A stretch of 64,000 nt of DNA, from assembly GCF_905171765.1 (NCBI RefSeq), contig NC_053390.1:303436622-303500621 (forward strand), in the 5' to 3' direction. The position numbers were made by a program, and so were the translations under genes. The notes below the pieces were generated by a model. That model was not told where the DNA came from. It made no database searches and saw only the letters and a list, made by a program, of their open reading frames with translations. This DNA comes from Bufo bufo. Taxonomy: Eukaryota; Chordata; Amphibia; Anura; Bufonidae. Below, one piece after another: positions 1-10,620 of this stretch (positions are counted from its first letter, which is position 1; every line of letters starts with the position of its first letter).

Positions 1-21
1 TCTTCTGCAGAAAGCGCACAG

Positions 22-3000
22 ATGGCGCATGAAAACCAAGCCCATCAGTCTGTCACATCACCCCCATGCATATCAGGGAAACTGTCTGAGCCTCAAGTTA
101 TGCAGCAGTCTCTTATGCTGTTTGAAGACTCTGCTGGCAGGGTTTCCCAAGGGCATCCACCTAGCCCTTCCCCAGGGGTGGAAGAGATAGAATGCACTAA
201 CGCACAACCACTTATGTTTCCTAATGATGAGGACATGGGAATACCACCTCAGCACGTCTCTGATGATGACGAAACACAGGTGCCAACTGCTGCGTCTTTC
301 TGCAGTGTGCAGACTGAACAGGAGGTCAGGGAGGAAGACTGGGTGGAAGACGATGCAGGGGACGATGAGGTCCTAGACCCCACATGGAATGAAGGTCGTG
401 CCACTGACTTTCAGAATTCGGAGGAAGAGGCAGTGGTGAAACCGAGCCAACAGCGTAGCAAAAGAGGGAGCAGTGGGCAAAAGCAGAACACCCGCTGCCA
501 AGAGAGTCCGTCTGCTATTGGCCACCGCCATCTGGGACCCAGCACCCCAAAGGCAGCTTCAAGGAGTTCCCTGGCGTGGCAGTTCTTCAAACAATGTGCT
601 GACGACAAGACTCGAGTGGTTTGCACGCTGTGCCATCAGAGCCTGAAGCGAGGCATTAACGTTCTGAACCTTAGCACAACCTGCATGACCAGGCACCTGC
701 ATGCAAAGCATGAACTGCAGTGGAGTAAACACCTTAAAAACAAGGAACTCACTCAGGCTCCCCCTGCTACCTCTTCTGCTGCTGCCGCCTCTGCCTCTTC
801 CTCCGCCTCTGGAGGAACGTTGCCACCTGCCGCCCAGCAAACAGAGGATGTACCACCAACACCATCACCACCTCCGTCACCAAGCATCTCAACCATGTCA
901 CACGGCAGCGTTCAGCTCTCCATCTCACAAACATTTGAAAGAAAGTGTAAATTCCCACCTAGCCACCCTCGATCCCTGGCCCTGAATGCCAGCATTTCTA
1001 AACTACTGGCCTATGAAATGCTGTCATTCAGGCTGGTGGACACAGACAGCTTCAAACAGCTCATGTCGCTTGCTGTCCCACAGTATGTTGTTCCCAGCCG
1101 CCACTACTTCTCCAAGAGAGCCGTGCCTTCCCTGCACAACCAAGTATCCGATAAAATCAAAGTGTGCACTGCGCAACGCCATCTGTGGCAAGGTCCACCT
1201 AACCACAGATACGTGGACCAGTAAGCACAGCCAGGGACGCTATATCTCCCTAACTGCACACTGGGTAAATGTAGTGGCGGCTGGGCCCCAGGCGAAGAGC
1301 TGTTTGGCGCACGTCCTTCCGCCGCCAAGGATCGCAGGGCAACATTCTTTGCCTCCTGTTGCCTCCTCCTCCTCCTACTCTGCTTCCTCCTTCTCTTCTT
1401 CCACCTGCTCATCCAGTCAGCCACACACCTTCACCACCAACTTCAGCACAGCCCGGGGTAAACGTCAGCAGGCCATTCTGAAACTCATATGTTTGGGGGA
1501 CAGGCCCCACACCGCACAGGAGTTGTGGCGGGGTATAGAACAACAGACCGACGAGTGGTTGCTGACGGTGAGCCTCAAGCCTGGCCTGGTGGTGTGCGAT
1601 AATGAGCGAAATCTCGTTGCAGCTCTGGGACTAGCCGGTTTGATGCACATCCCTTGCCTGGCGCATGTGCTGAATTTGGTGGTGCAGAAGTTCATTCACA
1701 ACTACCCCGACATGTCAGAGCTGCTGCATAAAGTGCGGGCCGTCTGTGCGCGCTTTCGGCGTTCACATCCTGCCGCTGCTCGCCTGTCTGCGCTACAGCG
1801 TAACTTCGGCCTTCCCGCTCACCGCCTCATATGCGACGTGCCCACCAGGTGGAACTCCACCTTGCACATGCTGGACAGACTGTGCGAGCAGCAGCAGGCC
1901 ATAGTGGAGTTTCAGCTGCAGCACGCACGGGTCAGTCGGACTGCGGAACAGGCACCACTTCACCACCAATGACTGGGCCTCCATGCGAGACCTGTGTGCC
2001 CTATTGCGCTGTTTCGAGTACTCCACCAACATACCCAGTGGCGATGACGCCGTTATCAGCGTTACAATACCACTTCTATGTCTCCTTGAGAAAACACTTA
2101 GGGCGATGATGGAAGAGGAGGTGGCCCAGGAGGAGGAGGAGGAGGAAGAGGGGTCATTTTTAGCACTTTCAGGCCAGTCTCTTCGAAGTGACTCAGAGGG
2201 AGGTTTTTTGCAACAGCAGAGGCCAGGTACAAATGTGGCCAGACAGGGTCCACTACTGGAGGACGAGGACGAGGATGAGGAGGAGGTGGAGGAGGATGAG
2301 GATGAAGCATGTTCACAGCAGGGTGGCACCCAACGCAGCTCGGGCCCATCACTGGTGCGTGGCTGGGGGGAAACGCAGGACGATGACGATACGCCTCCCA
2401 CAGAGGACAGCTTGTCCTTACCTCTGGGCAGCCTGGCACACATGAGCGACTACATGCTGCAGTGCCTGCGCAACGACAGCAGAGTTGCCCACATTTTAAC
2501 GTGTGCGGACTACTGGGTTGCCACCCTGCTGGATCCACGGTACAAAGACAATGTGCCCACCTTACTTCCTGCACTGGAGCGTGATAGGAAGATGCGCGAG
2601 TACAAGCGCACATTGGTAGACGCGCTACTGAGAGCATTCCCAAATGTCACAGGGGAACAAGTGGAAGCCCAAGGCGAAGGCAGAGGAGGAGCAAGAGGTC
2701 GCCAATGCAGCTGTGTCACGGCCAGCTCCTCTGAGGGCAGGGTTAGCATGGCAGAGATGTGGAAAAGTTTTGTCAACACGCCACAGCTAACTGCACCACC
2801 ACCTGATACGGAACGTGTTAGCAGGAGGCAACATTTCACTAACAAGGTGGAACAGTACGTGTGCACACCCCTCCACGTACTGACTGATGGTTCGGCCCCA
2901 TTCAACTTCTGGGTCTCCAAATTGTCCACATGGCCAGAGCTAGCTTTTTATGCCTTGGAGGTGCTGGCCTGGCCGGCGGCCAGCGTTTTGTTTGAACGTG

Positions 3001-3134
3001 TATTCAGCACGGCAGGGGGCGTCATTACAGACAAACGCAGCCGCCTGTCTACAGCCAATGTGGACAAGCTGACGTTCATAAAAATGAACCAGGCATGGAT
3101 CCCACAGGACCTGTCCATCCCTTGTGCAGATTAG
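22..3134 (+). pseudogene. hAT transposase with BED zinc finger, copy 1 (two frameshifts)
   Basis: This is a cut-and-paste transposase of the hAT superfamily. A BED-type zinc finger lies near 570-705 (WQFFKQCADDKT, then CTLC, ending HLHAKH). The central block VVCDNERNLVAA fits the first part of the RNase-H-like fold. The C-terminal hAT dimerisation block is near 2,930-3,090 (AFYALEVLAWPAASV, then ERVFSTAGG). Acidic and Ser/Ala-rich stretches separate the blocks. Compared with copy 2 there is an extra A in the run at about 1,159-1,161 and an extra G at about 1,951, so the protein is split over three frames (22-1,224; 986-1,972; 1,983-3,134). The N-terminal about 90 residues lie upstream of the window. 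The stretch after the second shift is open to the natural stop at 3,132-3,134. Confidence 0.92.
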
Positions 3135-3239
3135 ACATTAACTACCTCCCCTTAACCATATATTATTGTACTCCAGGGCACTTCCTCATTCAATCCTATT
3201 TTTATTTTCATTTTACCATTATATTGCGGGGCAACCCAA

Positions 3240-4063
3240 AGTTGAATGAACCTCTCCTCTGTCTGGGTGCCAGGGGCCTAAAAATATCTGACAGTGGCCT
3301 GTTCCAGTGTTGGGTGACGTGAAACATGATTCTCTGCTATTACATGAAGCCTGAATCTCTGCTATGGGACCTCTCTCCTCTGTCTGGGTGCCAGGGCCTA
3401 AATATATGACAATGGACTGTTCCAGTTTTGGGTGACGTGAAGCATGATTCTCTGCTATGACATGAAGCCTGAATCTCTGCTATGGGACCTCTCTCCTCTG
3501 TCTGGGTGCCAGGGCCTAAATATCTGACAATGGACTGTTCCAGTTTTGGGTGACGTGAAGCATGATTCTCTGCTATGACATGAAGCCTGAATCTCTGCTA
3601 TGGGACCTCTCTCCTCTGTCTGGGTGCCGGGGCCAAAATATCTGACAATGGACTGTTCCAGTTTTGGGTGACGTGAAGCATGATTCTCTGATATGACATG
3701 AAGACTGATTCTCTGCAGACATGAAGCCTGAATCTCTGTTATCGGACCTCTCTCCTCTGTCTGGGTGCCGGGGCCTAAATATATGACAATGGACTGTTCC
3801 AGTTTTGGCTGACATGAAGCCTGATTCTCTGCTATGACATGAAGACTGATTCTCTGCTGACATGAAGCCGGAATCTCTGTTATGGGACCTCTCTCCTCTG
3901 TCTGGGTGCCGGGGCATAAATATATGACAATGGACTGTTCCAGTTTTGGCTGACGTGAAGCCTGATTCTCTGCTATGACATGAAGACTGATTCTCTGCAG
4001 ACATGAAGCCTGAATCTCTGTTATAGGACCTCTCTCCTCTGTCTGGGTGCCTGGGCCTAAATA
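3240..4063 (+). repeat. hAT 3' subterminal satellite, first part
   Basis: Six or so tandem units of about 120-141 bp follow the transposase gene. Each contains GACCTCTCTCCTCTGTCTGG, a variant of GACAATGGACTGTTCCAG and two or three runs of GATTCTCTGC with ACATGAAG. Unit length varies because a short ATGACATGAAGACTGATTC subunit is present or absent. The array resumes at 7,211 after the nested mariner. Open frames across it are repeat artefacts. Confidence 0.9.
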
Positions 4064-4347
4064 TACACTGCGTGCAGAATTATTAGGCAAATGATTATTT
4101 TGACCACATCATCCTCTTTATGCATGTTGTCTTACTCCAAGCTGTATAGGCTCGAAAGCCTACTACCAATTAAGCATATTAGGTGATGTGCATCTCTGTA
4201 ATGCATGGGTGTCAAACATGCGGCCCGCGGGCCGCATGCGGCCCGCAATGAATATTTTTGCGGCCCGGCAAAGATGCAGAACCGGGAGAGAGGAGGGGCT
4301 GGAGTCCGTAACTAGGGGCGGGGCCCGGTGCAGTCACTGTACTCTTA

Positions 4348-4733
4348 CACCGGGCCCCGCCGCTCACCAAAGTATTTATAAACGTGAATCCTTATCCTGT
4401 TATTAAGTTGAACTAACGCTGCCCTCTCCCATGTTCCCCTGTATCCCCCTGTAAGCTTCCATAGCAGGCAGAGCGGACGGCAGCAGTAACGTCACTCACT
4501 GACGTCGAGCGCCCTGCTCCGCCCACTTTATGAATGAAGCAGGCGGAGCAGACGCGCGACGTCAGTGAGTGACGTTACTGGTGCCGTCCGCTCTGCCTGC
4601 TATGGAAGCTTAAGTAAGTGCTGTGGGGATACAGGGGAACATGGGAACATGGGAGAGGGCAGCGTTAGTTCAACTTAATAACAGGATAAGGATTCACGTT
4701 TATAAATACTTCGGTGAGCGGCGGGGCCCGGTG
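4348..4733. repeat. 386-bp near-perfect palindrome
   Basis: The sequence from CACCGGGCCCCGCCGCTCAC reads back as its reverse complement ending GCGGGGCCCGGTG at 4,733. The arms are about 180 bp and meet around TGACGTC-rich DNA at 4,480-4,575 (ACGTCACTCACTGACGTC facing GACGTCAGTGAGTGACGT). A small AAGTAAGTGCTG difference interrupts the right arm near 4,610. It would fold into a long hairpin. Confidence 0.88.
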
Positions 4734-4784
4734 TATTGGGGGACACTTATGAGGGGGATCTGTGGATGACATATAGCAGTGTCA

Positions 4785-5480
4785 TCCACAGATCCTCCCC
4801 ATAACAGTTCCATCCACAGATCCCCCATAACAGCACCATCCACAGATCCCCCACCAAATAACAATGCCATCCTCAGATCCCCCCACCCCATAACAATGCC
4901 ATCCACAGATATCCCACCCCATAGCAGTACCATCCACAGATCCCCATAACAGTGCCATCCACAAATCCCCATAACAGTGCCATCCACAGATCCCCCATAA
5001 CAGTGCCATCCACAGATCCCCCATAACAGTGCCATCCACAGATCCCCATAACAGTGCCATCCACAGATCCCCATAACAGTGCCATCCACAGATCCCCCAT
5101 AACAGTGCCGTCCACAGATCCCCCATAACAGTGCCATCCACAGATCCCCCATAACAGTGCCATCCACAGATCCCCCATAACAGCGCCATCCACAGATCCC
5201 CCATAACAGTGCCATCCACAGATCCCCCATACCAGTGCCGTCCACAGATCCCCCATAACAGTGCCATCCACAGATCCCCCATAACAGCGCCATCCACAGA
5301 TCCCCCATAACAGCGCCATCCACAGATCCCCCATAACAGTGCCATCCACAGATCCCCCATACCAGTGCCATCCACAGATCCCCCATAACAGTGCCATCCA
5401 CAGGTCCCCCATAACAGTGCCATCCACAGATCCCCCACATGACAGTGCGTCATCCACAGATCCCCCATAATAGTGTCATG
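4785..5480. repeat. 26-bp minisatellite
   Basis: About 27 tandem copies of a 25-26 bp unit, consensus CCATCCACAGATCCCCCATA plus ACAGTG, with single-base and one-C length variation. The unit length and lack of stops on the minus strand leave three overlapping open frames. None is a gene. Confidence 0.93.
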
Positions 5481-5863
5481 CACAGACCACCATTAATTCA
5501 AAGCCCACCAAAAGCACAACTTTTGGTTAAAAATATTTTTTTCTTATTTTCCTCCTCAAAAACCTAGGTGCGTCTTATAGTGAAGTTTAATATTTGTATA
5601 TATATATATAGGTCTCACTTGTGTTATTGGGCAACGGGATGTTGGGGGTCAGCAGTCATGAAACAACAATGTTGTTCTATGAAAATGTACGATTTTTATT
5701 TATTTTTTTGATGCGGCCCACATAAACTTAAATTTAGTTTTTTGGCCATGTTAGCCTTTGAGTTTGACATGCTTGCTGTAATGAGAAGGGGTGTGGTCTA
5801 ATGACATCAACACCCTATATTAGGTGTGCATAATTATTAGGCAACTTCCTTTCCTTTGGCAAA

Positions 5864-6880
5864 ATGGGTCAAAAGAAGGACTTGACAGGCTCAGAAAAGT
5901 CAAAAATAGTGAGATATCTTGCAGAGGGATGCAGCACTCTTAAAATTGCAAAGCTTCTGAAGCGTGATCATCGAACAATCAAGCGTTTCATTCAAAATAG
6001 TCAACAGGGTCGCAAGAAGCGTGTGGAAAAACCAAGGCGCAAAATAACTGCCCATGAACTGAGAAAAGTCAAGCGTGCAGCTGCCAAGATGCCACTTGCC
6101 ACCAGTTTGGCCATATTTCAGAGCTGCAACATCACTGGAGTGCCCAAAAGCACAAGGTGTGCAATACTCAGAGACATGGCCAAGGTAAGAAAGGCTGAAA
6201 GACGACCACCACTGAACAAGACACACAAGCTGAAACGTCAAGACTGGGCTAAGAAATATATCAAGACTGATTTTTCTAAGGTTTTATGGACTGATGAAAT
6301 GAGAGTGAGTCTTGATGGGCCAGATGGATGGGCCCGTGGCTGGATTGGTAAAGGGCAGAGAGCTCCAGTCCGACTCAGACGCCAGCAAGGTGGAGGTGGA
6401 GTACTGGTTTGGGCTGGTATCATCAAAGATGAGCTTGTGGGGCCTTTTCGGGTTGAGGATGGAGTCAAGCTCAACTCCCAGTCCTACTGCCAGTTTCTGA
6501 AAGACACCTTCTTCAAGCAGTGGTACAGGAAGAAGTCTGCATCCTTCAAGAAAAACATGATTTTCATGCAGGACAATGCTCCATCACACGCGTCCAAGTA
6601 CTCCACAGCGTGGCTGGCAAGAAAGGGTATAAAAGAAGAAAATCTAATGACATGGCCTCCTTGTTCACCTGATCTAAACCCCATTGAGAACCTGTGGTCC
6701 ATCATCAAATGTGAGATTTACAAGGAGGGAAAACAGTACACCTCTCTGAACAGTGTCTGGGAGGCTGTGGTTGCTGCTGCACGCAATGTTGATGGTGACC
6801 AGATCAAAACACTGACAGAATCCATGGATGGCAGGCTTTTGAGTGTCCTTGCAAAGAAAGGTGGCTATATTGGTCACTGA
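5864..6880 (+). CDS. Tc1/mariner transposase, intact, DD37E
   Basis: This 338-residue transposase has no internal stop or frameshift. The N-terminal about 110 residues carry helix-turn-helix DNA-binding modules (LAEGCSTLKIAKLLKRDHRT is the first). The catalytic triad is visible: D in VLWTDEMRVS, D in IFMQDNAPSH and E in DLNPIENLW. There are 37 residues between the second D and the E, against 34 in classical Tc1, which matches the vertebrate DD37E group. The start codon follows CAAA directly, 40 bp downstream of the inner left repeat, and the gene ends 120 bp before the inner right repeat. It is the only transposase in the window that looks capable of encoding a functional enzyme. Its activity is not shown by sequence alone, and the nested hAT insertion lies in the left end, so end recognition may be impaired. 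Confidence 0.93.
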   Translation: MGQKKDLTGSEKSKIVRYLAEGCSTLKIAKLLKRDHRTIKRFIQNSQQGRKKRVEKPRRKITAHELRKVKRAAAKMPLATSLAIFQSCNITGVPKSTRCAILRDMAKVRKAERRPPLNKTHKLKRQDWAKKYIKTDFSKVLWTDEMRVSLDGPDGWARGWIGKGQRAPVRLRRQQGGGGVLVWAGIIKDELVGPFRVEDGVKLNSQSYCQFLKDTFFKQWYRKKSASFKKNMIFMQDNAPSHASKYSTAWLARKGIKEENLMTWPPCSPDLNPIENLWSIIKCEIYKEGKQYTSLNSVWEAVVAAARNVDGDQIKTLTESMDGRLLSVLAKKGGYIGH

Positions 6881-7210
6881 TTTGTTTTTGTTTTGTTTTT
6901 GAATGTCAGAAATGTATATTTGTGAATGTTGAGATGTTATATTGGTTTCACTGGTAAAAATAAATAATTGAAATGGGTATATATTTGTTTTTTGTTAAGT
7001 TGCCTAATAATTATGCACAGTAATAGTCACCTGCACACACAGATATCCCCCTAAAATAGCTAAAACTAAAAACAAACTAAAAACTACTTCCAAAAATATT
7101 CAGCTTTGATATTAATGAGTTTTTTGGGTTCATTGAGAACATGGTTGTTGTTCAATAATAAAATTAATCCTCAAAAATACAACTTGCCTAATAATTCTGC
7201 ACTCCCTGTA

Positions 7211-7610
7211 TGACAATGGACTGTTCCAGTGGTGGGTGACGTGAAGCATGATTCTCTGCTATGACATGAAGACTGATTCTCTGCTGACATGAAGCATGAA
7301 TCTCTGTTATGGGACCTCTCTCCGCTGTCTGGGTGCCGGGGGCTAAATATATGACAATGGACTGTTCCAGTTTTGGCTGACGTGAAGCATGATTCTCTGC
7401 TATGACATGAAGACTGATTCTCTGCTGACATGAAGCCTGAATCTCTGCTATGGGACCTCTCTCCTCTGTCTGGGTGCCGGGGCCTAAATATCTGACAATG
7501 GACTGTTCCAGTGGTGGGTGACGTGAAGCCTGATTCTCTGCTATGACATGAAGACTGATTCTCTGCTGACATGAAGCCAGATTCTCTGCTATGGGACCTC
7601 TCTCCAATTG
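7211..7610 (+). repeat. hAT 3' subterminal satellite, second part
   Basis: This continues the 3' satellite after the nested mariner: three units with the same TGACAATGGACTGTTCCAG core. After 7,605 a non-repetitive tail leads to the right terminal repeat at 7,882-7,896. Confidence 0.88.
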
Positions 7611-7896
7611 ATATTGGTTAATTTTTATTTATTTCATTTTTATTTTTATTCATTTCCCTATCCACATTTGTTTGCAGGGGATTTAACTACATTTTGCTGC
7701 CTTTTTCAGCCCTCTAGCCCTTTCCTGGGCTGTTTTTCAGCATTTTTAGTGCCGAAAAGTTTGGGTCCCCATTGACTTCAATGGGGTTCAGGTTCGGGAC
7801 GAAGTTCGGGTCGGGTTCGGATCCCAAACCCGAACATTTCCGGGAAGTTCGGCCGAACTTCTCGAACTCGAACATCCAGGTGTTCGCTCAACTCTA

Positions 7897-8212
7897 CTTA
7901 TTTTGTGTGAGACAAGATGTAGTTTTTATTGGCACCATTTTGGGGCACATTTGGCTTTATGTTTGCTTTTTATCTCATTTTACATAAAAACATTTTTAGA
8001 AAAAAAAAAATCATGTTTATGTGTTGCCATTTTCTTAGAGCCATATTTTTTAATTTTTCGGGCTATAGTCTTGTGTGAGGGCTTGTTTTTTGTGGGATGA
8101 GGTGACGTTTTTATTGCTACCATTTTGGGGTACATATATCTTTTTGATTGATTGATATTATATTTTTTGAGAGGTGAGGTGGCTAAAAAAAGCAGTTTTG
8201 GCATAATTTATA
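7897..8212. repeat. AT-rich frog-type interspersed repeat, piece 1
   Basis: There is no gene. Phrases such as ATTTTGGGGCACAT, TTTTTGCGGGATGAGGTGA-like words and a final TTTTTGATTGATTGATATTA recur at 10,640-11,110 and 24,540-25,460, marking one family built of loose internal units of about 300 bp. It was split by the Tc1 insertion at 8,215. Confidence 0.7.
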
Positions 8213-8214
8213 TA

Positions 8215-9772
8215 CACTGCTCAAAAAAATAAAGGGAACACAAAAATAACACATCCTAGATCTGAATTAATTAAATATTTTTCTGAAATACTTTGTTCTT
8301 TACATAGTTGAATGGGCTGACAACAAAATCACACAAAAATTTAAAAATGGAAATCAAATTTTTTAACCCATGGAGGTCTGGATTTGGAGTCATACTCAAA
8401 ATTAAAGTGGAAAAACACACTACAGGCTGATCCAACTTTGATGTAATGTCCTTAAAACAAGTCAAAATGAGGCTCAGTAGTGTGTGTGGCCTCCACGTGC
8501 CTGTATGACCTCCCTACAACGCCTGTTTATGCTCCTGATGAGGTGGCGGACGGTCTCCTGAGGGATCTCCTCCCAGACCTGGACTAAAGCATCTGCCAAC
8601 TCCTGGACAGTCTGTGGTGCAACGTGACGTTGGTGGATAGAGCGAGACATGATGTCCCAGATGTGCTCAATTGGATTCAGGTCTGGGGAACGGGCGGGCC
8701 AGTCCATAGCATCAATGCCTTCGTCTTGCAGGAACTGCTGACACACTCCAGCCACATGAGGTCTAGCATTGTCTTGCATTAGGAGGAACCCAGGGCCAAC
8801 CGCACCAGCATATGGTCTCGCAAGGGGTCTGAGGATCTCATCTCGGTACCTAATGGCAGTCAGGCTACCTCTGGCGAGCACATAGAGGGCTGTGCGGCCC
8901 TCCAAAGAAATGCCACCCTACACCATTACTGACCCAATGCCAAACCAGTCATGCTGGAGGATGTTGCAGGCAGCAGAACGTTCTCCACGGCGTCTCCAGA
9001 CTCAGCGTGAACCTGCTTTCATCTGTGAAGAGATCAGGACGCCAGTGGCGAATTTGCCAATCTTGGTGTTCTCTGGCAAATGCCAAACGTCCTGCACGGT
9101 GTTGGGCTGTAAGCACAACCCCACCTGTGGACGTCGGGCCCTCATATCACCCTCATGGAGTCTGTTTCTGACCGTTTGAGCAGACACATGCACATTTGTG
9201 GCCTGCTGGAGGTCATTTTGCAGGGCTCTGGCAGTGCTCCTCCTGTTCCTCCTTGCACAAAGGCGAAGGTAGCGGTCCTGCTGCTGAGTTGTTGCCCTCC
9301 TACGGCCTCCTACATGTCTCCTGATGTACTGGCCTGTCTCCTGGTAGCGCCTCCATGCTCTGGACACTACACTGACAGACACAGCAAAACTTCTTGCCAC
9401 AGCTCACATTGATGTGCCATCCTGGATAAGCTGCACTACCTGAGCCACTTGAGTGGGTTGTAGACTCCGTCTCATGCTGCCACTAGAGTGAAAGCACCGC
9501 CAGCATTCAAAAGTGACCAAAACATCAGACAGGAAGCATAGGAACTCAGAAGTGGTCTGTGGTTACCACCTGCAGAACCACTCCTTTATTAGGGGTGTCT
9601 TGCTAATTGCCTATAATTTCCACCTGTTGTCTATCCCATTTGCACAACAGCATGTGAAATTGATTGTCACTCAGTGTTGCTTCCTAAGTGGACAGTTTGA
9701 TTTCACAGAAGTGTGATTGACTTGGAGTTACATTGTGTTGTGTAAGTGTTCCCTTTATTTTTTTGAGCAGTG
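8215..9772 (-). mobile_element. Tc1-like DD34E transposon, inactivated
   Basis: The perfect terminal inverted repeats CACTGCTCAAAAAAATAAAG at both ends are flanked by TA (8,213-8,214 and 9,773-9,774). The length of 1,558 bp is normal for a Tc1-type element. The transposase runs on the minus strand. The element interrupts the AT-rich repeat that resumes at 9,775. Confidence 0.95.
8474..9475 (-). pseudogene. Tc1-like transposase, broken
   Basis: The probable original ATG is at 9,475-9,473 ([20 protein letters not shown]). Soon after it a CGA has become TGA at about 9,404, a CpG-decay stop. The paired HTH region then reads well ([20 protein letters not shown] and a [11 protein letters not shown] linker). 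A frameshift near 9,110 garbles the first catalytic-Asp region. The last 143 residues are back in frame (8,905-8,474) with D in LLMQDNARPH and E in DLNPIEHIWD. The 34 residues between them define DD34E. The gene cannot make active protein. Confidence 0.93.
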
Positions 9773-9774
9773 TA

Positions 9775-10620
9775 TATATATATATTTTTTTTACACCATT
9801 CACTTTTTAGTCAACTGAGCCAAATATTAACAAAACCGCGATTTAAATTTCTTTTAAGAGCCAAATTGTTTCCCTACCCGGGAACTTTCACTACCCTCGT
9901 CACTTCCTGTTGTGACGCAGCACGTTCCGAGGAGGTTCCTAATAGTGGGAGGAAATATGGGTGATATGAGATGTACACACCCTCTCCAGCTTTGCTAGGT
10001 GAAATGGGGCCCTGGGGCAAAAAACAATAAGGTGCCCCCCCCCCCCAATGCACATTTCTCCACTCCAAACATAACCAGGGCGGCCACGGCCCCATGGCAC
10101 ATTTCTCCAGCTGTGCCAGTGCCAGTGCCAGCACATGCACAGACATCTCTCTCATGAATCTGAGATGTCTGTGCATGTGCTGGCACTGCTGGAGAAATGT
10201 GCCATGTCTCATGACTCCCCCCCCATGCACATTTCTCCAGTCCACTCAGAACCAGGGCGGGCTAGTACACTGGCTGGCACTACTGGGACGGCTGAGATGG
10301 TGGGAATGGGATCCAGTAACTAAGTTGTAATAATTAATCAACCTACCTACCTGGCTGCCTCCTGTCACAGTCTCAGAAGATTCTTCTTTGTGTGGGCGGT
10401 GGGCCGGGGGCCTTCCCTGGCAGAGTCTGGGCTGTGGCTGGCTGCCGCTGGCGTTGCTCGCTCCTTCTTCTCTGCTCTGGGGGCAGAGCTGTCGCAACGT
10501 CAGACAGACACGAAGACGTGCCTGCCTGTGCGGCAGCGGCGGCACGCTCACTCAAGGCCACCCCAGGACTGCATGCGCAGCTCGCTTAGGGTAGCGGAGT
10601 TAGAAAACTGGTTTGTCAAC
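9775..10620. other. unclassified 0.8-kb insert, no gene
   Basis: The AT-rich repeat breaks off near 9,803 (ACACCATTCACT) and resumes at about 10,618 (CACTGGGGTAGATCATGTG). The intervening DNA is of different, GC-richer composition and holds a C-tract at 10,038-10,047 and a hairpin at 10,095-10,207. Its ends (TTAGTCAACTGAGCC and ACTGGTTTGTCAAC) are only weakly inverted. I see no coding region. Confidence 0.5.
10095..10207. repeat. inverted repeat / hairpin
   Basis: ATGGCACATTTCTCCAGC and CCAGCACATGCACAGACAT in the left arm face ATGTCTGTGCATGTGCTGG and GCTGGAGAAATGTGCCAT in the right arm around CTCTCTCATGAATCTGAG. The left arm has an extra TGTGCCAGTGCCAGTG block. Confidence 0.85.

Larger units (their letters stand above)
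4204..5775. mobile_element. non-autonomous hAT element nested in the mariner
   Basis: It is flanked by a perfect 8-bp direct repeat CTGTAATG (4,196-4,203 and 5,776-5,783). The terminal inverted repeats are CATGGGTGTCAAAC on the left and, inverted, CAAGCATGTCAAAC on the right. Subterminal GCGGCCC words (4,221-4,268 and 5,714-5,719) are typical of the vertebrate hAT-Charlie type with GTGTCAAAC ends. There is no transposase gene. The inside holds a 386-bp palindrome, a 26-bp minisatellite and an inverted piece of the MITE family also seen at 53,634-54,326. Confidence 0.88.
4066..7208 (+). mobile_element. Tc1/mariner-type transposon with DD37E transposase
   Basis: The left end CACTGCGTGCAGAATTATTA and the inverted right end CAGGGAGTGCAGAATTATTA are flanked by TA at 4,064-4,065 and 7,209-7,210, the TA target duplication of this superfamily. 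Inner copies of the repeat (CATAATTATTAGGCAAC near 5,829; GTTGCCTAATAATTATG near 6,999) give an IR/DR arrangement with paired sites at each end. Removing the nested hAT at 4,204-5,775 and its duplicated 8 bp leaves about 1.56 kb. It sits inside the 3' satellite of hAT copy 1, so it is younger than that element. Confidence 0.93.
1..7896 (+). mobile_element. hAT transposon family 1, copy 1 (5' end outside window)
   Basis: This is the 3' part of an autonomous-type hAT element. It aligns almost base for base with the complete copy at 30,213-36,290. The right terminal inverted repeat ends at 7,896 (GTTCGCTCAACTCTA) and is followed by CTTATTTT, the expected position of one 8-bp target duplication. 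The left half of that duplication is outside the window. Its 3' satellite is interrupted by a Tc1/mariner element at 4,066-7,208. Subterminal DNA at about 7,755-7,896 is rich in GTTCGG/CCGAAC words, as at both ends of the complete copy. Confidence 0.93.

Noticed and set aside
1793..2643. Minus-strand open frames opposite the hAT transposase, Ser- or Pro-rich (also 34,084-34,617)
   Set aside because: Shadows of the acidic GAG/GAT-rich stretch in the sense strand. The sense reading has conserved hAT motifs.
3455..4090. Repetitive minus-strand open frames in the hAT 3' satellites (also 7,171-7,607 and 35,601-36,007)
   Set aside because: Pure translation of the satellite units in two frames, antisense to the transposase.
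4700..5483. Three overlapping minus-strand open frames of about 200-250 codons rich in Gly, Trp and Cys
   Set aside because: They are frames of the 26-bp minisatellite. All three are open because the unit lacks stops. No start context or non-repeat sequence.
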